Origin: Glandiceps talaboti
Taxonomy: Eukaryota > Hemichordata > Enteropneusta > Spengelidae
Direction: 5' to 3'
Length of the DNA: 64,000 bases
Assembly: GCF_964340395.1 (NCBI RefSeq)
Contig: NC_135552.1
Span: 3,416,517 to 3,480,516, forward strand
Shown: positions 1 to 12,774 of the stretch, piece after piece
Numbering within the stretch: the stretch's first letter is position 1
Layout of the letters: each line of letters starts with the position of its first letter
The notes under the pieces: model-generated
The model's input: only the letters and a program-made list of their open reading frames with translations
What the model was told of the DNA's origin: nothing
Databases searched by the model: none
Made by a program: the position numbers and the translations under genes

Positions 1-1010
1 TTGAAATCCATATTGGTAGAAATATTTTGAATTATGTAGATACATATAAGTATTTAGGAATAACGTTGAATGACGTCATCATGTCTTGCGGATTTAGAGC
101 CCTAGGTGATGTCAACTGAAAGTTTAAAGTACTGAAAAACATGGGATTTAGGAGCTATTTTAAGCTTTTTGGTTCATGTGTGTTCCCTATCCTTGACTAC
201 TGCTCAGCGGTTGGGGTTTGGGGCAAGCATGAAAGGTGTTATGTGGCATGGTACAGAACCGGGCCTAGCGATTTTTTCTCGGCCGTAACAGGTTTACGCC
301 AATACGTGCTTTGACTGAGGATACTGGTTGGAATTCCTGCAGAGTTAGTAGACACATTTCGATGGTTATGTATTGGAATCAATTACTTCAACTGGGTGAA
401 AATATGTTGACAAAGAAAATGTGGAACTTTAGTCTAGGGAATTCTAATTGGTCTTCAGAATTATGCAATATTTTTGATGGTTTAAATTTAGATACGTTTA
501 CGGATTCTTTGTTGCCATTTGATTTAGAAAATGTAGAACGTAAATTAAGGTTTAATTTAGAACGATCTTGGTCAGAAACTGTGCATCATAAGCCAAACTA
601 AGAACCTACAGATGTTTCAAAACCAGTTACGGTGTTGAACCCTACGTGTCCATGAACTTACCACGCAGTCAACGATATTTCATGGCAAAGTTTAGGTGAG
701 GTGTGTTACCTCTTCGTATAGAGACTGGACGTTACAGAGGAACCAATTTATGAAAGAATTTGTAATTTTCGTAATGATAATGGTGTCGAAACTGGAGGAC
801 ATATTCTTTTGCAATGTAGTTTATATAATAATCTTTGGAATGTACATTTTGATTTTGAGTGATTACTCTGATTTGCAAGAAAATAAAAGTACTTGATGTC
901 AAGAAAAGTGAGAAATATGACAAGGTATATTGAGAAAGCATTTTTAAAGAGAAGGGACAACTTGTACATTGACATGTTTTTTGCCTTGTACATAACACTT
1001 CCTTCACTGT
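1..1010 (+). mobile_element. Decayed LINE ORF2 C-terminal remnant (non-LTR retrotransposon)
   Basis: Translating the + strand across shifting frames gives the end of a reverse transcriptase ORF2. A 'TYKYLGITLND' block (about 39-71) is the usual motif after the RT palm. It is followed by 'NMGFRSYFKLFGSCVFPILD' (about 139-198), then 'WSETVHHKPN' near 570-600 and its continuation in another frame. There are several stops and frameshifts, so the copy is dead. The 5' part lies outside the window. Such tails are known from Jockey/CR1-group LINEs; the clade assignment is inference. The only sizeable open piece is 311-601. Confidence 0.75.
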
Positions 1011-1164
1011 AATAAGCTCCTCACTCGTTCTAGTTAAGTTTTATCCACCAAGGTGACATATATATTCAGCCCATTTGGCTGGGAGGTTGTGTATTGTAAC
1101 CTTTTTTATATAGATTTGTCATACTTTACCTGATGTTACTATAATAAACTAGTCTACTACTAGT

Positions 1165-1191
1165 ACCACCACCACCACCACCACCACCACC

Positions 1192-1266
<75 letters not shown>
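1165..1266. repeat. Compound (ACC)n-(ACT)n trinucleotide microsatellite
   Basis: About 12 ACC units pass directly into about 22 ACT units. The Gly/Ser-rich minus-strand open frame here is a product of the repeat. Confidence 0.97.
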
Positions 1267-1267
<1 letters not shown>

Positions 1268-1929
1268 CTACAACAAGAAACTTGGCATGATTTTGGGGGA
1301 CTTCCAGTGTTTACATTATCTTGACTACAGGATGATTCTATCTGAACAAAGATACCTCTATCCCCAATGGGTAACAGTAGTTTTAGTTTGTGTAATGCCG
1401 AAACCACGATTGTAGTATTACTATTACCTAAGTCTTGTTTTTATTTTAGAGTAAGTCGTACTTGCTGAACTGTGAATTATCGCCTCAACATAAAACATCA
1501 TCGACATATCATTTACAAGTTGTTTACAAATCATTACATTTCACTACTGTTTACATACAGACATCAAGTCTGTGTACACAGTGCCATCATCGACTCGTTG
1601 ACAGGTAATGCAGGTATACTAATTAGAATGATTTCGACATTCCATGCAAACGCTTGCTTTGTTTTTCAAAGGGCAAAACTGACGGAAAAATAAAAAAGAT
1701 GGGGATCCTTGATACTGGTATGGGGATGTAAATCGTGGTGAAGAGATGTCGGAAAGAAGATTGTTGATGGGTGTGTAAATTTAGACATAATTTTTTCGAT
1801 TTCGTTTCATTTTCGTGTATATCTATGTAACGGTGTATCATCGGGAGAATTTATGACAGTATTTCATTATCTATGGTGGCGCTATTCATATCTGATTAAA
1901 TTTTTTATCATGCTCGAAATATTTAAAAA

Positions 1930-2062
1930 TTACTGTCTGTCTGTCTGTCTGTCTGGCTCTGTCTGCCTGTGTCTGTCTCTCTCTATGTATGTATGTATGT
2001 ATGTATGTATGTATGTATGTATGTATGTATGTATGTATGTATGTATGTATGTGTGTGTGTGC

Positions 2063-2096
<34 letters not shown>

Positions 2097-2134
2097 CTGT
2101 GTCTGTGTGTGTCTGTATGTCTGCGCGCGCGCGC

Positions 2135-2166
<32 letters not shown>

Positions 2167-2195
2167 GTGTGTGCGTGTGTGTGTGTGTGTACATC
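1930..2195. repeat. Compound microsatellite (TGTC)n-(TATG)n-(TG)n-(TA)n-(CG)n-(TG)n
   Basis: Alternating purine-pyrimidine and tetranucleotide tracts run without a break for about 265 bp, including TATG at 1985-2050, TA at 2063-2080, a short CGCGCG tract and long TG runs. The three long Cys/Val and His/Thr frames across it are artefacts of the repeat. Confidence 0.97.
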
Positions 2196-2300
2196 TTCAT
2201 ATAATAACTGAGATGTACAGAAAAGTCAGAAGTTCCAAAACTATAGTGTGCTTATGTATCTCTCTTCATGGTGTTCAGGTGCGACACAAAGTAAACGTCT

Positions 2301-2350
2301 AGAAACCCACGGACTTTCCATGTTGGTGCAGGGCCGGTCTATGGGAAACC
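2301..2350. mobile_element. Possible decayed CATAGAC-type micro-palindrome with target repeat
   Basis: A 36-bp segment (2308-2343) starts CACGGAC and ends GGTCTATG. It is flanked by AGAAACC and GGAAACC (6 of 7 bases alike). The arms match only partly, so this is a weaker, older-looking member of the family described at 50798 and 60727. Confidence 0.35.
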
Positions 2351-2559
2351 ATTATGTTAAGAAGATATCAGGAAGGGGGAATACAGCAAAACTATATTGT
2401 ACGAGCACAGTTGATAAAAATCGGAAATGTTATCGAAACTTACGGAGGAAATGTGTAGGGTCGGCTGCTTAAACTAGGATAGTTTATACATTATTTTGCT
2501 TTATTAACAATGACTAAAATGGTTTTACATAGTTTTTTGTTTCCTCTGATTTTTCAGTG

Positions 2560-2910
2560 AGGCCTAAAATAATTGTGTGGTTCCGATTACGCTCAATTTT
2601 AGAAAAGGTGGCGTAGGTAGAATTTTGTTTTTTAAATTTTTTTCCTTCATGTGTGAGTGTCTAGTTCAGGTAGTTATGTTTTCCGTTGTTTTCCAAATGG
2701 TCTCTATGTTATTGGTTTCTTCTCATCAGATGTACAGCTATTACAGATTGGAAGAACAGTAATTGTCATTTTAATTTGATGTCAGTTTCAACATCCACAA
2801 TTTTCGCGATTTTATTTTATTTTTTTCGAATAAGTGAAAAAAATGTTTAGGGTGTGCAGTGAAAAACTATGTGGGGTCGGGTACCCGGAGCCAAACAATA
2901 TTTTTAGGCC
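2560..2910. mobile_element. 351-bp terminal-inverted-repeat element (nonautonomous), copy 1
   Basis: The segment starts AGGCCTAAAATAATTGTGTG and its reverse complement starts GGCCTAAAAATATTGTTTGG, so the ends form imperfect terminal inverted repeats of about 25 bp. A related 356-bp copy lies at 53641-53996 and an internal fragment at 50405-50545. Shared internal blocks include the segment around 'gatgtcagtttc' and the end around 'gcagtgaaaaacta'. No transposase is encoded. Target-site repeats are not clear at either copy. It is most likely a MITE; the superfamily is not determined. Confidence 0.7.
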
Positions 2911-3598
2911 CTAGTAACGTTCATCAAAAATAGTTTAAGAATTTTTAAAGAAGACTTGTAAATATAATACAAATCAAATAATGGTATTATGATTTATTTT
3001 AGATCGTAAATTCAGGGAATTTAACTTGACATTTATCATAAATTCACCTGACCGAAACACGAACTTCTCTTTGTTGGTGTCGTCATACCAGCATGCAGCA
3101 CGGATGTTTGAATTGTTTTTATATTAAGTTGAATGCAGTAGTACTAGTAGGCGGAAATAACTTGAGGGGACGGTTCGCATACGGTACAAACCGAACAGCA
3201 CATGTCTTCTTATGCTACCATCGGACACAACATAAAAAGTCGATCTGTAAGAATGTGACGTCACCTAATTGATTGTCAACGTCATTGGACAGTCTCAATC
3301 TCAAGAAGGCCGGCCTTCACGGTCTGAAGGTGAATTGACCAGTCTCGACAAATCGTGATTTATGCGATTTCTTGTCCTAGTCACGGTAGGTCCTACCAGA
3401 ACTTCTGATTTTAGTCACGTAAGACATACACTGATATTATCGTTGATATCAAAACGAACACGTGGCGCGTTAATACAAAGTCTGAATGTTATCCTATTTT
3501 CACTACTTGGCATGAGTGGCATTCATTAAAGTCGTGTTATCGTCATTTTCACTAAAACTAACTTTATCAACAATTTCACATCACATTCCACGAACAAT

Positions 3599-3867
3599 GA
3601 CGGGATTTCATGCACTCGTGTCAAACAATTTCAAACACTGGGAAAACTCCAACACTCTACATGTTTGAAACAAAAAAAAGTGCGATCGTCCACATACAGA
3701 AACTTCTCCATATAAATATCGTCTTATTGATGTGGGCTTAGTCCCTATTTGTAATCGGAACTGAAACTACTGTCAATTGTAGAAAAAGTGACGAGATTTC
3801 ATGCACTCGTGTCAAACAATTTCAAAAAATTGGGGGAAGTCCAACACTTACGTGTTTGAAATAAAAG
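3599..3867 (+). repeat. Diverged direct repeat, two ~80-bp copies
   Basis: 3599-3680 and 3789-3867 share the core 'atttcatgcactcgtgtcaa' and 'caatttcaaa', then 'ccaacact' and 'gtgtttgaaa'. They are about 190 bp apart with a few substitutions and indels. Confidence 0.85.
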
Positions 3868-4109
3868 TTAGATGATCGGAGAAATTAAATCAATTTACCT
3901 CTTCCTACAAAACAATGGTAACATACATCCGGGTAATATAATCGTGCTGAAGACTTTCATTGATATTTGTTTCGTTATCTCCAGTGTATCTTCTGTGTCT
4001 CTACTACATCGAAGTGATCCCGTAAAGGATATTTCGAGATTTAAATATATTGAGCATTGATGGATATCATTTTGAAAACACTACATATAATTAAACAGTT
4101 GAAAGCGTT

Positions 4110-4193
4110 TAAAATTAGTTACAAAGTGTAATTTTGGTGTACATACAATGTAAAATTAGTTACAAAGTGTAGTTTTGGTGTACATTCAATGTA
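4110..4193 (+). repeat. 42-bp tandem duplication
   Basis: Two adjacent copies of a unit beginning 'taaaattagttacaaagtgt' differ at only a couple of positions, which suggests a recent local duplication. Confidence 0.9.
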
Positions 4194-7100
4194 CAGACAA
4201 AATCGTTGACAATCGTGACGAACGAAACAAGAATTTAAGCCGACGGACAGGCCCAAGGGAGCTGGGGGACAGCAGTTTACAGATTTGTAGGAAAACCCAA
4301 TGTAAACTAGATTTTTAGTTTCGCTATCAAAGAGAACTAATTCTGAATCATAAGTTTCCCTTAGTTCGTCACTAAATCTATATTCAATATCCCCAAATAT
4401 ACATTTTGATTGTAAAGCCCGGCCGTTACGAAATTGGATGGAAGTGAATAAAATTGTTTTAAAATACGATTTGTGAAACGGTTTCTGACTACGATTCGTA
4501 AGTAATAATACGACTAGAGGTAGTTGAAGTCACGACTGTCGTACGACACCGTTAAGTTTCAAGTCTCCCGTTATTACAATATATATACCATAAAAAAAGA
4601 AAAATAGATTTAGGCAGGTCGATAAGAAATGTCGATGAAACTTCACTCTATCGGCATTATTTCGGCCACGGGGTGGAAACGGCATAGACGTACATTTGTA
4701 TAAGTTAGTTTGGGGATCGAAAATTAAAGCTAAATATACGCGGATCATCCAGCTAAAGTACGTACTGGAGAGACGGAGCGAACTGCCAGATTTCTACAAG
4801 GCTGTCTACCACTACACGTCACTCTATGTACATCTCAGAGTTTGATTTCTAAGACTACGGTGACATCACAAGAAAATTCACGATAGAGGAAGTGTTCCGC
4901 ATTTGAAGGGAAATGTGACCCACTCTACGAAATAAACAGACCTCTGAGACAATCGATGTTTTTTGCGTTTGGAGATTACCATCACGCGATCAAATAGACC
5001 ATGACGTGCGAGTTGACGCTCAAACAAATTAAGTCGACAAAATAAAATTGTTTGAGAAAAATACAACAATTCCGCTTGGAACGTATTGTACAATACATGT
5101 TCTAAACGACCATCACAAACTTTTATGGTATCCAGTTTCGTTTATGCCGAAGAAATTGAGTTAAATACATAGCATTCAGGTTTCTGGGGCTATGTTGCTT
5201 CTCCGACTTGTCACCTATCCTGCTTTTTTGCCGATCTAGTAATTCCCTGGTCGAGATACCACCTAATCTTGGCAACAGTCTTAGACAAGATATCCATAAC
5301 AACAACCAGAGAGAATATGAACACACAAATGTACAAATAAGAGTGCGGACGAAGAGAAAAACACAATGGTATACAACGTTACAAATTCACCCCATTTAAC
5401 CTAGCAGACACATAGCGCTATTTGAGTTTGACCTCTCCCCAACAAACGCGACATATCTGCGGTGATTACCACGACCACAACGCCACATTCGCTCACACAA
5501 TATCCCTTGCTGCGAGTTGATACAACAAGCTATTTAAATTCGTGTAATCACGGTAATCAGTAAGCGAACACTGCCTTAATTTCATAGATTCTGGATGGGA
5601 GTCACGAAGCGCATGACGATCGTCGGCACAGGGAAGCCATATTGGATTTTGACAACGCTTCAAACCACGAAATTTCCCCCTCCCATTTCGCGTCTTATCG
5701 CTGTCACAGCTATAAGACTAAACGACTATGAAAACTAGGCTACGTGTGCAGTGGAAATTACCTGGTGAGAATGGCTAAAAATGTCTCCTGTAGCAGTATA
5801 CGGAAGATTCTGGAAGGTCCTTCGCTAGATATTTTATCAGCCGCTGTCGGTTCCCATCAAACGTATCGAGTCGGGTCACGTGACCAAATCCATTTTGGGG
5901 TTTCATTGGCAATGGAACTGAAATAGCGCCTCCGTTTCATCAACTTACAGTTCTTTTTTCATGTGTGCTAATTTGGAAATATAACCCCCCTTTAATCTTC
6001 AATAAAACATCAATTCTAAAAAATGTCGATGGGTTGTTATTTATGGATTAAAACGAAAGAATGTGTCAGGTTTTTTTCGCGGCAGTATGATCGACGTTTT
6101 CCATTCACAATTCTGTTTCGTGCATGTCACGCGTGGAAAGCTTACGTGATGAATATACTTAGAGTTTGATGACACAGTCGACGATAGCTCTGACCATAAT
6201 ATAATCACCGGGGGAAATGTCAAATTTGAAGAAAAAAAGAGCGGCGCTCGCTTGATTTGTTGGCTTGTTGAGTGAGTGCCGTCGTTTGTTTCGATCGTCG
6301 ATCGCCTAGACGACAAACGAACGGTGGTGATGTAATTGTGGAGGGTTTTCATGTCGTTTTCTCCTTATGATCGCCAAGTGTTCTTCTCTTTCAAGTTCAA
6401 TCTTGGGTCATTGCATCGTGTATGGGATTGTCATTAAGTTCTAATATAGTAATACCGCCATCGCGTCTCCTCAATACCGAGTGGACGCATTCATCGCAAC
6501 GTGGGAACGTCAGATCGGGTTCATGCTCAATAACGGTTGCAAGTTGTATAATGTTTGTGAGATCTATGTACAGTAACAATATTCAATTTACCGTTCAAAC
6601 TCGTGTAATAAAAGTTTGCATTTTCAAGTGTCTGACTTCAAATGTGGACTTTTTCGATTTTTATCATTTTGAGCCATTGGAATCCTAAATCCTAAAACAT
6701 GTACTGCGAGCGATGCATTGCTTATTCTGCCAGTGAGAACAAACGGCCTTGTCTAAAGAACAGGTTGACAGTGTTTCCCTTCATCAAAATGCAATCGACC
6801 TAGAGTTTTAAAGTAACGTCTACAGAACACTTTTAGTAGTGCGTTCATTGTATTTGTGAAGAGTGAGTCGGTAGGTATTGCGACCTATGGTTTCACCATG
6901 GAGGTTATTAACAGTGCGCAAACATGTCTCATAGTGGACATTCACACCGTTACGTCACTGCATTCTCAGTTGCACATGGTGTCATTGACAAACGCTCAGC
7001 CCATCACGTTACAATTCGGATATGCCCCGACCTTTAAACTCTCTAAATCATTGAATTGTAGTGTCGTTCTCATACTAACGTAGTATCTAGGTCGTGCCTA

Positions 7101-7958
7101 CGCACAGGACAACAACCCTGTTATTTTTTTTGTTTTTTTTTTAAAACTCCCAATTCTTAACCAGTATATATCATATAACTTCAACGTTTACGATTGAAGT
7201 GATATGAGCCTGGGGAAAAAGAGGTTGTAAAATCGATTACCAATAAATTCATTCAATCTTGGCGGACGGGGTAGATATATTCACGACATTGTCATGTTTA
7301 AGTAGTTCAAATTGTCAGACTTTATTTTACGAATTAATGTATAATTTAAAAGACGAATTGGACAGCGTTACAGCCGAATAGACCGATTACGGCATTTAAT
7401 TCTTCGGGCGGCGTGTAACAGCGGAAACATAACCACCCATACTTTCACCGTATGCACTCAGGTCGATACCGAGATACAATGTGTTTTGGACCATTTATCT
7501 TTATTTACATATTTTAATGACATCTATTTATCATGGCATTATTTATTACATATTTGTAGGACTTGTCACAGTGCACAATGATAATTTAGGTGTGATTCGC
7601 AGGCTGTTTACGACGAGGTATAGACGGGTTGGTGTGTGCCACGTTACACTTTAGGCTAATGGGTACACTGAAAACACTATGTATAGACATGCTGTTGAAA
7701 AATATACAAGGGTCACATAATTTTGTGCCTTTTGTGTTTGCAAATATCTGGCTCCTATTCTGCTGTGTTATTTTTTACTTCACTTGTACAAATATAGTCA
7801 TTATGTAAACATGATAACTGACCGCCATAACAAAAGAAGTTTCATTTTTTTTTTCAACAACCAGAACTTGAATAGGTCCGAAGAGACGAGAACAGTACTT
7901 GCTTTAATAATAGTCCTGAGAATGAAGGGACATCTCCCTGTGTATGTCTGCTGGGTCA

Positions 7959-8263
7959 ATATGACGGCCCGGGGATCGTCACGGTGACGGCCCGGGGATT
8001 GTCACGGTGACGGCCCGAGGATCGTCACGGTGACGGCCCGGGGATTATCACGGTGACGGCCCGGGGATTGTCACGGTGACGACCCGGGAATTGTCACAGT
8101 GACGACCCGTAGAATTGACCGGTGACGGCCCGGGGATTGTCACGGTGACGGCCCGGGATTGTCACGGTGACGACCCGGGGATTGTCACGGTGACGACCCG
8201 GGGATTGTCACGGTTACGACCCGGGGATTGTCACGGTGACGGCTCGGGGATTGTCACAGTAGA
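7959..8263 (+). repeat. GC-rich 23-bp minisatellite (about 13 units)
   Basis: The unit reads GACGGCCCGGGGATTGTCAC plus GGT. Point variants include CGACCCGGGG, ATCGTCAC and GGTTACG, and there are two small length variants near 8109 and 8153. Each unit carries GTCAC next to GTGAC, so every junction can fold as GTCACGGTGAC, and CCCGGG palindromes recur. It contrasts strongly with the AT-rich surroundings. Confidence 0.97.
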
Positions 8264-8913
8264 GGTGGACACCAGCTATCATACTGCGTTGATTGAACGA
8301 TAATTGAACTAGCAAATCAAGAGATTAATACAGTTAGAAATATCGATTAATTACTATTAAGGTAGTCTAGTTCCTATACGATACTAGTTCCGATTACTAC
8401 GATCATCTCCACTCACTACGAAGAATACGTAGTAATCGTAACTCGTATCGTAAAGGAAGGTGTTCCAAGTCTCAAATGCTCTGATTTACTCGATTTACGA
8501 CCGCTACATGATTTAGTACAATTAAATAACTACCGCTGTCGCAGAACTAAATTTACGTTTAGTAGTGGATGCATAGCCGCGTTCACGGTTGTCGATAGAG
8601 ATGTCGTCAGAATGTACTAACAACAGGAATACTACAAAAGTTGATATGATTTCTAGAATCGACGACGACAGTTTAATGAAGGCGTTGCCTAGATGTTTTA
8701 GTAAAAGTCCTAGATCTAGTCACAGAGATTTCTGGGGTTGTTGACCTGGGTCTTAATTTGTCATGAACTCAACATCACGCCACGCGTTCACCAATAACAA
8801 GAGACACCAATACAATGTTTGGACATGTTCATTGTTTTTATTTGAAACCCACCCAAAGACGTGAGATTTGGACTTGTGATCATGAACGACGACATACGTT
8901 GTCATCGACGGGC

Positions 8914-8914
8914 G

Positions 8915-8962
<48 letters not shown>
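8914..8962. repeat. (TTG)n microsatellite
   Basis: About 16 uninterrupted GTT units. It reads as poly-Gln on the minus strand, but there is no gene context. Confidence 0.97.
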
Positions 8963-8963
<1 letters not shown>

Positions 8964-9059
8964 GGGGATAGTGTGTCGTTCAACCTCCTACCCAACAAAT
9001 GTGTTTGAATTAGGGTGTAGTTTAACACACCGGTATTATACTCGACGACAAATATAACT

Positions 9060-9200
9060 TTACAGTTATAGAATATAATAATAATAATAATGTTTATTCA
9101 CCAATATAATGAAATTGAAATTAACCTTAAAATAGATACATGTACAGAATACATGGCAAAAGGGATCAAGAAATGGCAAAGCTAGTCAAGCTTGTATCCC
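9060..9200 (-). mobile_element. Possible LINE/SINE 3' end with (ATT)n tail
   Basis: Read on the minus strand, a non-coding stretch ends in GTGAATAAACATTATTATTA. This is the usual look of a retroelement 3' end: an AATAAA-like signal followed by a short simple-repeat tail. No reverse transcriptase residues are visible upstream on that strand, so it may be a short 3' scrap or a SINE. Confidence 0.35.
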
Positions 9201-9480
9201 CTTAGTGACTAACAAGCACACTCGTACTTGTTGGTGTATATATTCGATGTTCAAGATTGCCATAGAAACTATAACAAATAAGAAACATAACAAAATGACA
9301 AAGCACAACAAACAACAGTGGAACAGTAAAATGGATACACATATAATCTCCACAGTCAGTTCACGAAAGAAATATAAAGTTGTAGATGACATTACAGCTA
9401 TAATATTACATTTGTATACACATTCTGAGAATCAACGTAAAAGTGATTGAAATAAAGCACTGCAGAATTCACAACACAAC

Positions 9481-9481
9481 G

Positions 9482-9529
<48 letters not shown>

Positions 9530-9530
9530 G
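9481..9530. repeat. (AAC)n microsatellite
   Basis: About 16 AAC units, complementary to the TTG tract 520 bp upstream. Confidence 0.97.
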
Positions 9531-12500
9531 GACAGCGTTAATGTATATCTAATGTTAGACTAAATTGTGATATGTAATGTTACGAATCAGAACAACACGT
9601 CATATGCCCTGTTTGGTAGTTTTGGTTTCAAGTTAAATAGGTTAACAAAAAGAGATCTAGAACTACGAACTATGTGATATAGTCTAGTAAACACATTCCA
9701 AACTCTCAACTTTTTCATCAGTTTTTGTCTCCCAGAATTCTGTAATAGAATACGGTAACATCGTCAGTACGGATTTTCTCGAGTAGGAAACGCGATGTCA
9801 ATGTCCAACTTTCGGTTTTGTGGTCTGCAAAACAAAGACAGACGTAAAATTATCATTACGAACCCAATCATCAATTTCTTTAGCCATCTATATATAACCA
9901 CGACTCACTAAATACAGTCGAATACTAAATGGCCGACAATTTGTAAACATCGCGTGATATCTTTCTGATTAATCGCAGATATACAAATGGCTTTGATATA
10001 CGATTGTCGTTTTTACATCATGTATAAATAAGCTACTTGTAGGTTCGCCACAACGTTTGAAATTTTGATTCAACTTATAGGAAATAATCTGTCGTACTTC
10101 ACGGTTACAATCGACAAAACTGTGACGGATTCTTATATCTCATTGAAAACAATCGCTGTAAGAAAAAAACAACAACGGAACCATAAAAAGAAACCTACAC
10201 AATAATAGTGCTCTTGTATCAAATATTTATTTTCGTAAATGAATTTTCCATGACTGCCCCGTGTTATATCATTATTGTGAACTTCGGAGGGGTAGTGGGA
10301 GGGGGGGGGGAGAATAGATATCTTAAGGTTTTGGATGAAGAGTCTAACGAAACTGACATGAGTATTACAGAGGTAAAACGAAAAATAAAAATAAAATTTG
10401 CATAACATAGTAACTTAATTTACTTACAGAAGAGCCACTGCTTTTCTTATATATTTTCGTGTGCAATAAACCAAGATCTGTAGAATCCCTTCTGTTCGGT
10501 AGTTTTATAAATTGAATGATATATTTTGTTGCCTGGATGAAATCGAAAAGAACGTTTTTTAAAAAAAAAACATTAACAAAGATACTTTCAATTCCTATTA
10601 CTATGGCTGGTGATATTTCAATTTTAACAAGTGTGGTAGAATCTTTGAAAACATTTAGTTGGTAAATTCCGATAACAGTAACAACATGAAATATTAATTC
10701 TTCACAACGAACAATATTTAATGATTTCAATTAGTAAAGCGTTTTCTTCACTAATTCAATCACTTGTTTTTTTGGTACTTAGTCTTTTGTCAACTGTCAT
10801 ACAACCTGTCACACTTTGGCCCGCTCGTGTCAATTACACGTACTGCAATGCTTGTCACGACAGCGTTATGCTCCTGTGAATATTCCATCACAAGAACTAC
10901 CTCATAAGATAAACGGGTCACACATCGGTTCCACATTGATTCGAATTAAGGTCTTCAACTTTAAACTTATATCATGGGTTTGTATCAACCAAATATCGAA
11001 TGAACAAGCTAGAATAACAACCTACATACTGCGTTTGACAACAACAAATATCGAATATCAATCCACCTGCCTGTTTCGATTATGATCTTCTTATTGCCAC
11101 TATTGATTCCAAGCTGGTTGACCATACTTTGAGCCTACGGGAGGAATTTGTAACTGTTTCAACAACGAAACTCAGAACCTATGAGTGATCAAAAAAACTT
11201 ATTCCATGTATCGGTTTTTATTTTTTGCTATATTATCATTAATTCTGATAGTATATTATCAAATATTTGCATCCCATTAACCTTACACAATACTAATTCA
11301 AATAAAAGCACGCATCCCCCGTTTTCGACTTTTTAACAGAAGTCGTTGTTGCCGGACTTAGATGATATGAAAATGCAACGAGAGCCCGAACCAGACACAA
11401 ATTTCTGCAAAATGTACTGTCGCTTGAATTTAATTAAAGTACAGACCCGGCGATATCTACTTGAATACGGCCACCCACAACAATTCATCTACCTCGCGCC
11501 CAAAAGCCAGTAGCTTGCCTGTGGGAACCCCTTAACCCTCCCTCATTATCCACTATAGTCGGTGTGGATCGAGACTAGCTATTAAAAGAAACACTGAATG
11601 AAAGTGGCATACAAAGAAACAGACGAATTGCCGTTGTTGTAACCTCTTTTGTAGACGATTAAAAGCTTAAGGGGAACTGCTTATCGAAAACAAAACGGGA
11701 GTACAAAGTGAGGTGTAAAAACTTCCCGAAAATACTTCGAATATTGACGATAATGTTCAGAAAATCGTCAACACATGTTCACAAAGCTCTTCCGACGTCA
11801 CGGAATCATTATTCCGTATCGTTCGGAAAACTCCGCCCTCCACCAAATTTCTTTAGAAAAACCCGTCACGGTATGTCAGTTTTCAAAACATTTGTTTGTC
11901 ATACACTTTCTCCAGTGGAGCGTGAAGTAACCTAGCAACGAGGGCCACCAACAATTCAAACTCCACTAATCACTACTGTAGTTGCCCTGCATCGTCTGTT
12001 GCCAGAACCGATCTCCAAGGTGTACTTAAACACCAACCAGTCACTGATCACAAGTAGTGTTATTCAACTCTTGTGTCACAACTTTTCACATTAACCTAAA
12101 ACCACCCTGGGGAAATTTTACAACTTGAATATCTTGAAAATCATGACTTTTACACATCCCTTTGGTGTTGTACAATACATTCTCAAATGACACATTTACA
12201 ATGACATGTTCTATATATGTTGTAATTCCTTCCTCAGTGGGCATTGGCAGAAATTCTGGTGTATAAAATGTACGCAACATTGTGGGAATAAACACTAGTA
12301 CGTCCAGGGTTGCGGTGCAATCCTCTACTGGGATTTTGCGTGCAAAGTTCCGTACCATGTATATATGTGTGCCCTAAGGTACCATGTATGACGCAAGTTC
12401 AATACCATGCGTGTGTGCGCCAAATTACCATGTGTATGATGCGTACCGCAACTTGAAGTTATACATCACGCGTATCTGTCGGCTGGAGTACAAAATTCTC

Positions 12501-12774
12501 CTGAAAAAATGTGCATGAATGAACGTATATACATTTATTTTATTTATTTCATAAGAATAGGACCACCGCCCCTCATTCGACGAAAAAGAGGATGTTAAGT
12601 AATCAATGACAAATAAAATAGAAATTACAAAGATAATAGCGTCTTCTCTCTGAGTAAAAAATCTATAAATACAAAAATAGAGAAATGAAAAATTGTAAGT
12701 TGCTTTCTGGCTGAAACTAAAATTATTGGATTGTCTCGTGTTGGCTACTGTATAAAAGAATGGGAGTTAATGCT

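Larger units (their letters stand above)
2911..7958. other. Five kilobases without a recognisable gene
   Basis: Open frames here are all short (103 residues or less) and show no family I recognise. The visible structure is a direct repeat at 3599-3867, a 42-bp tandem pair at 4110-4193, and a CpG-richer stretch at about 5460-6350 containing an imperfect inverted motif around cgtcgtttgt (6281) and acaaacgaacgg (about 6312). That CpG-richer stretch could be a promoter-like region, but no attached exon was found. Confidence 0.5.
8264..12085. other. Unassigned AT-rich stretch with two complementary trinucleotide tracts
   Basis: No gene is recognised. The longest open frame without repeats, 10365-10730 on the minus strand (121 residues), is hydrophobic and AT-driven and matches nothing I know. 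Tracts of TTG (8914-8962) and AAC (9481-9530) and a probable LINE 3' tail at 9060-9200 are the only clear structures. Confidence 0.5.

Noticed and set aside
5744-5926. 60-residue + strand open frame in a CpG-richer patch
   Set aside because: No family resemblance and no exon partners; more likely promoter-like noncoding DNA.
10365-10730. 121-residue minus-strand open frame
   Set aside because: AT-rich, hydrophobic, no known motif and no splice context; plausible by chance in 64 kb.
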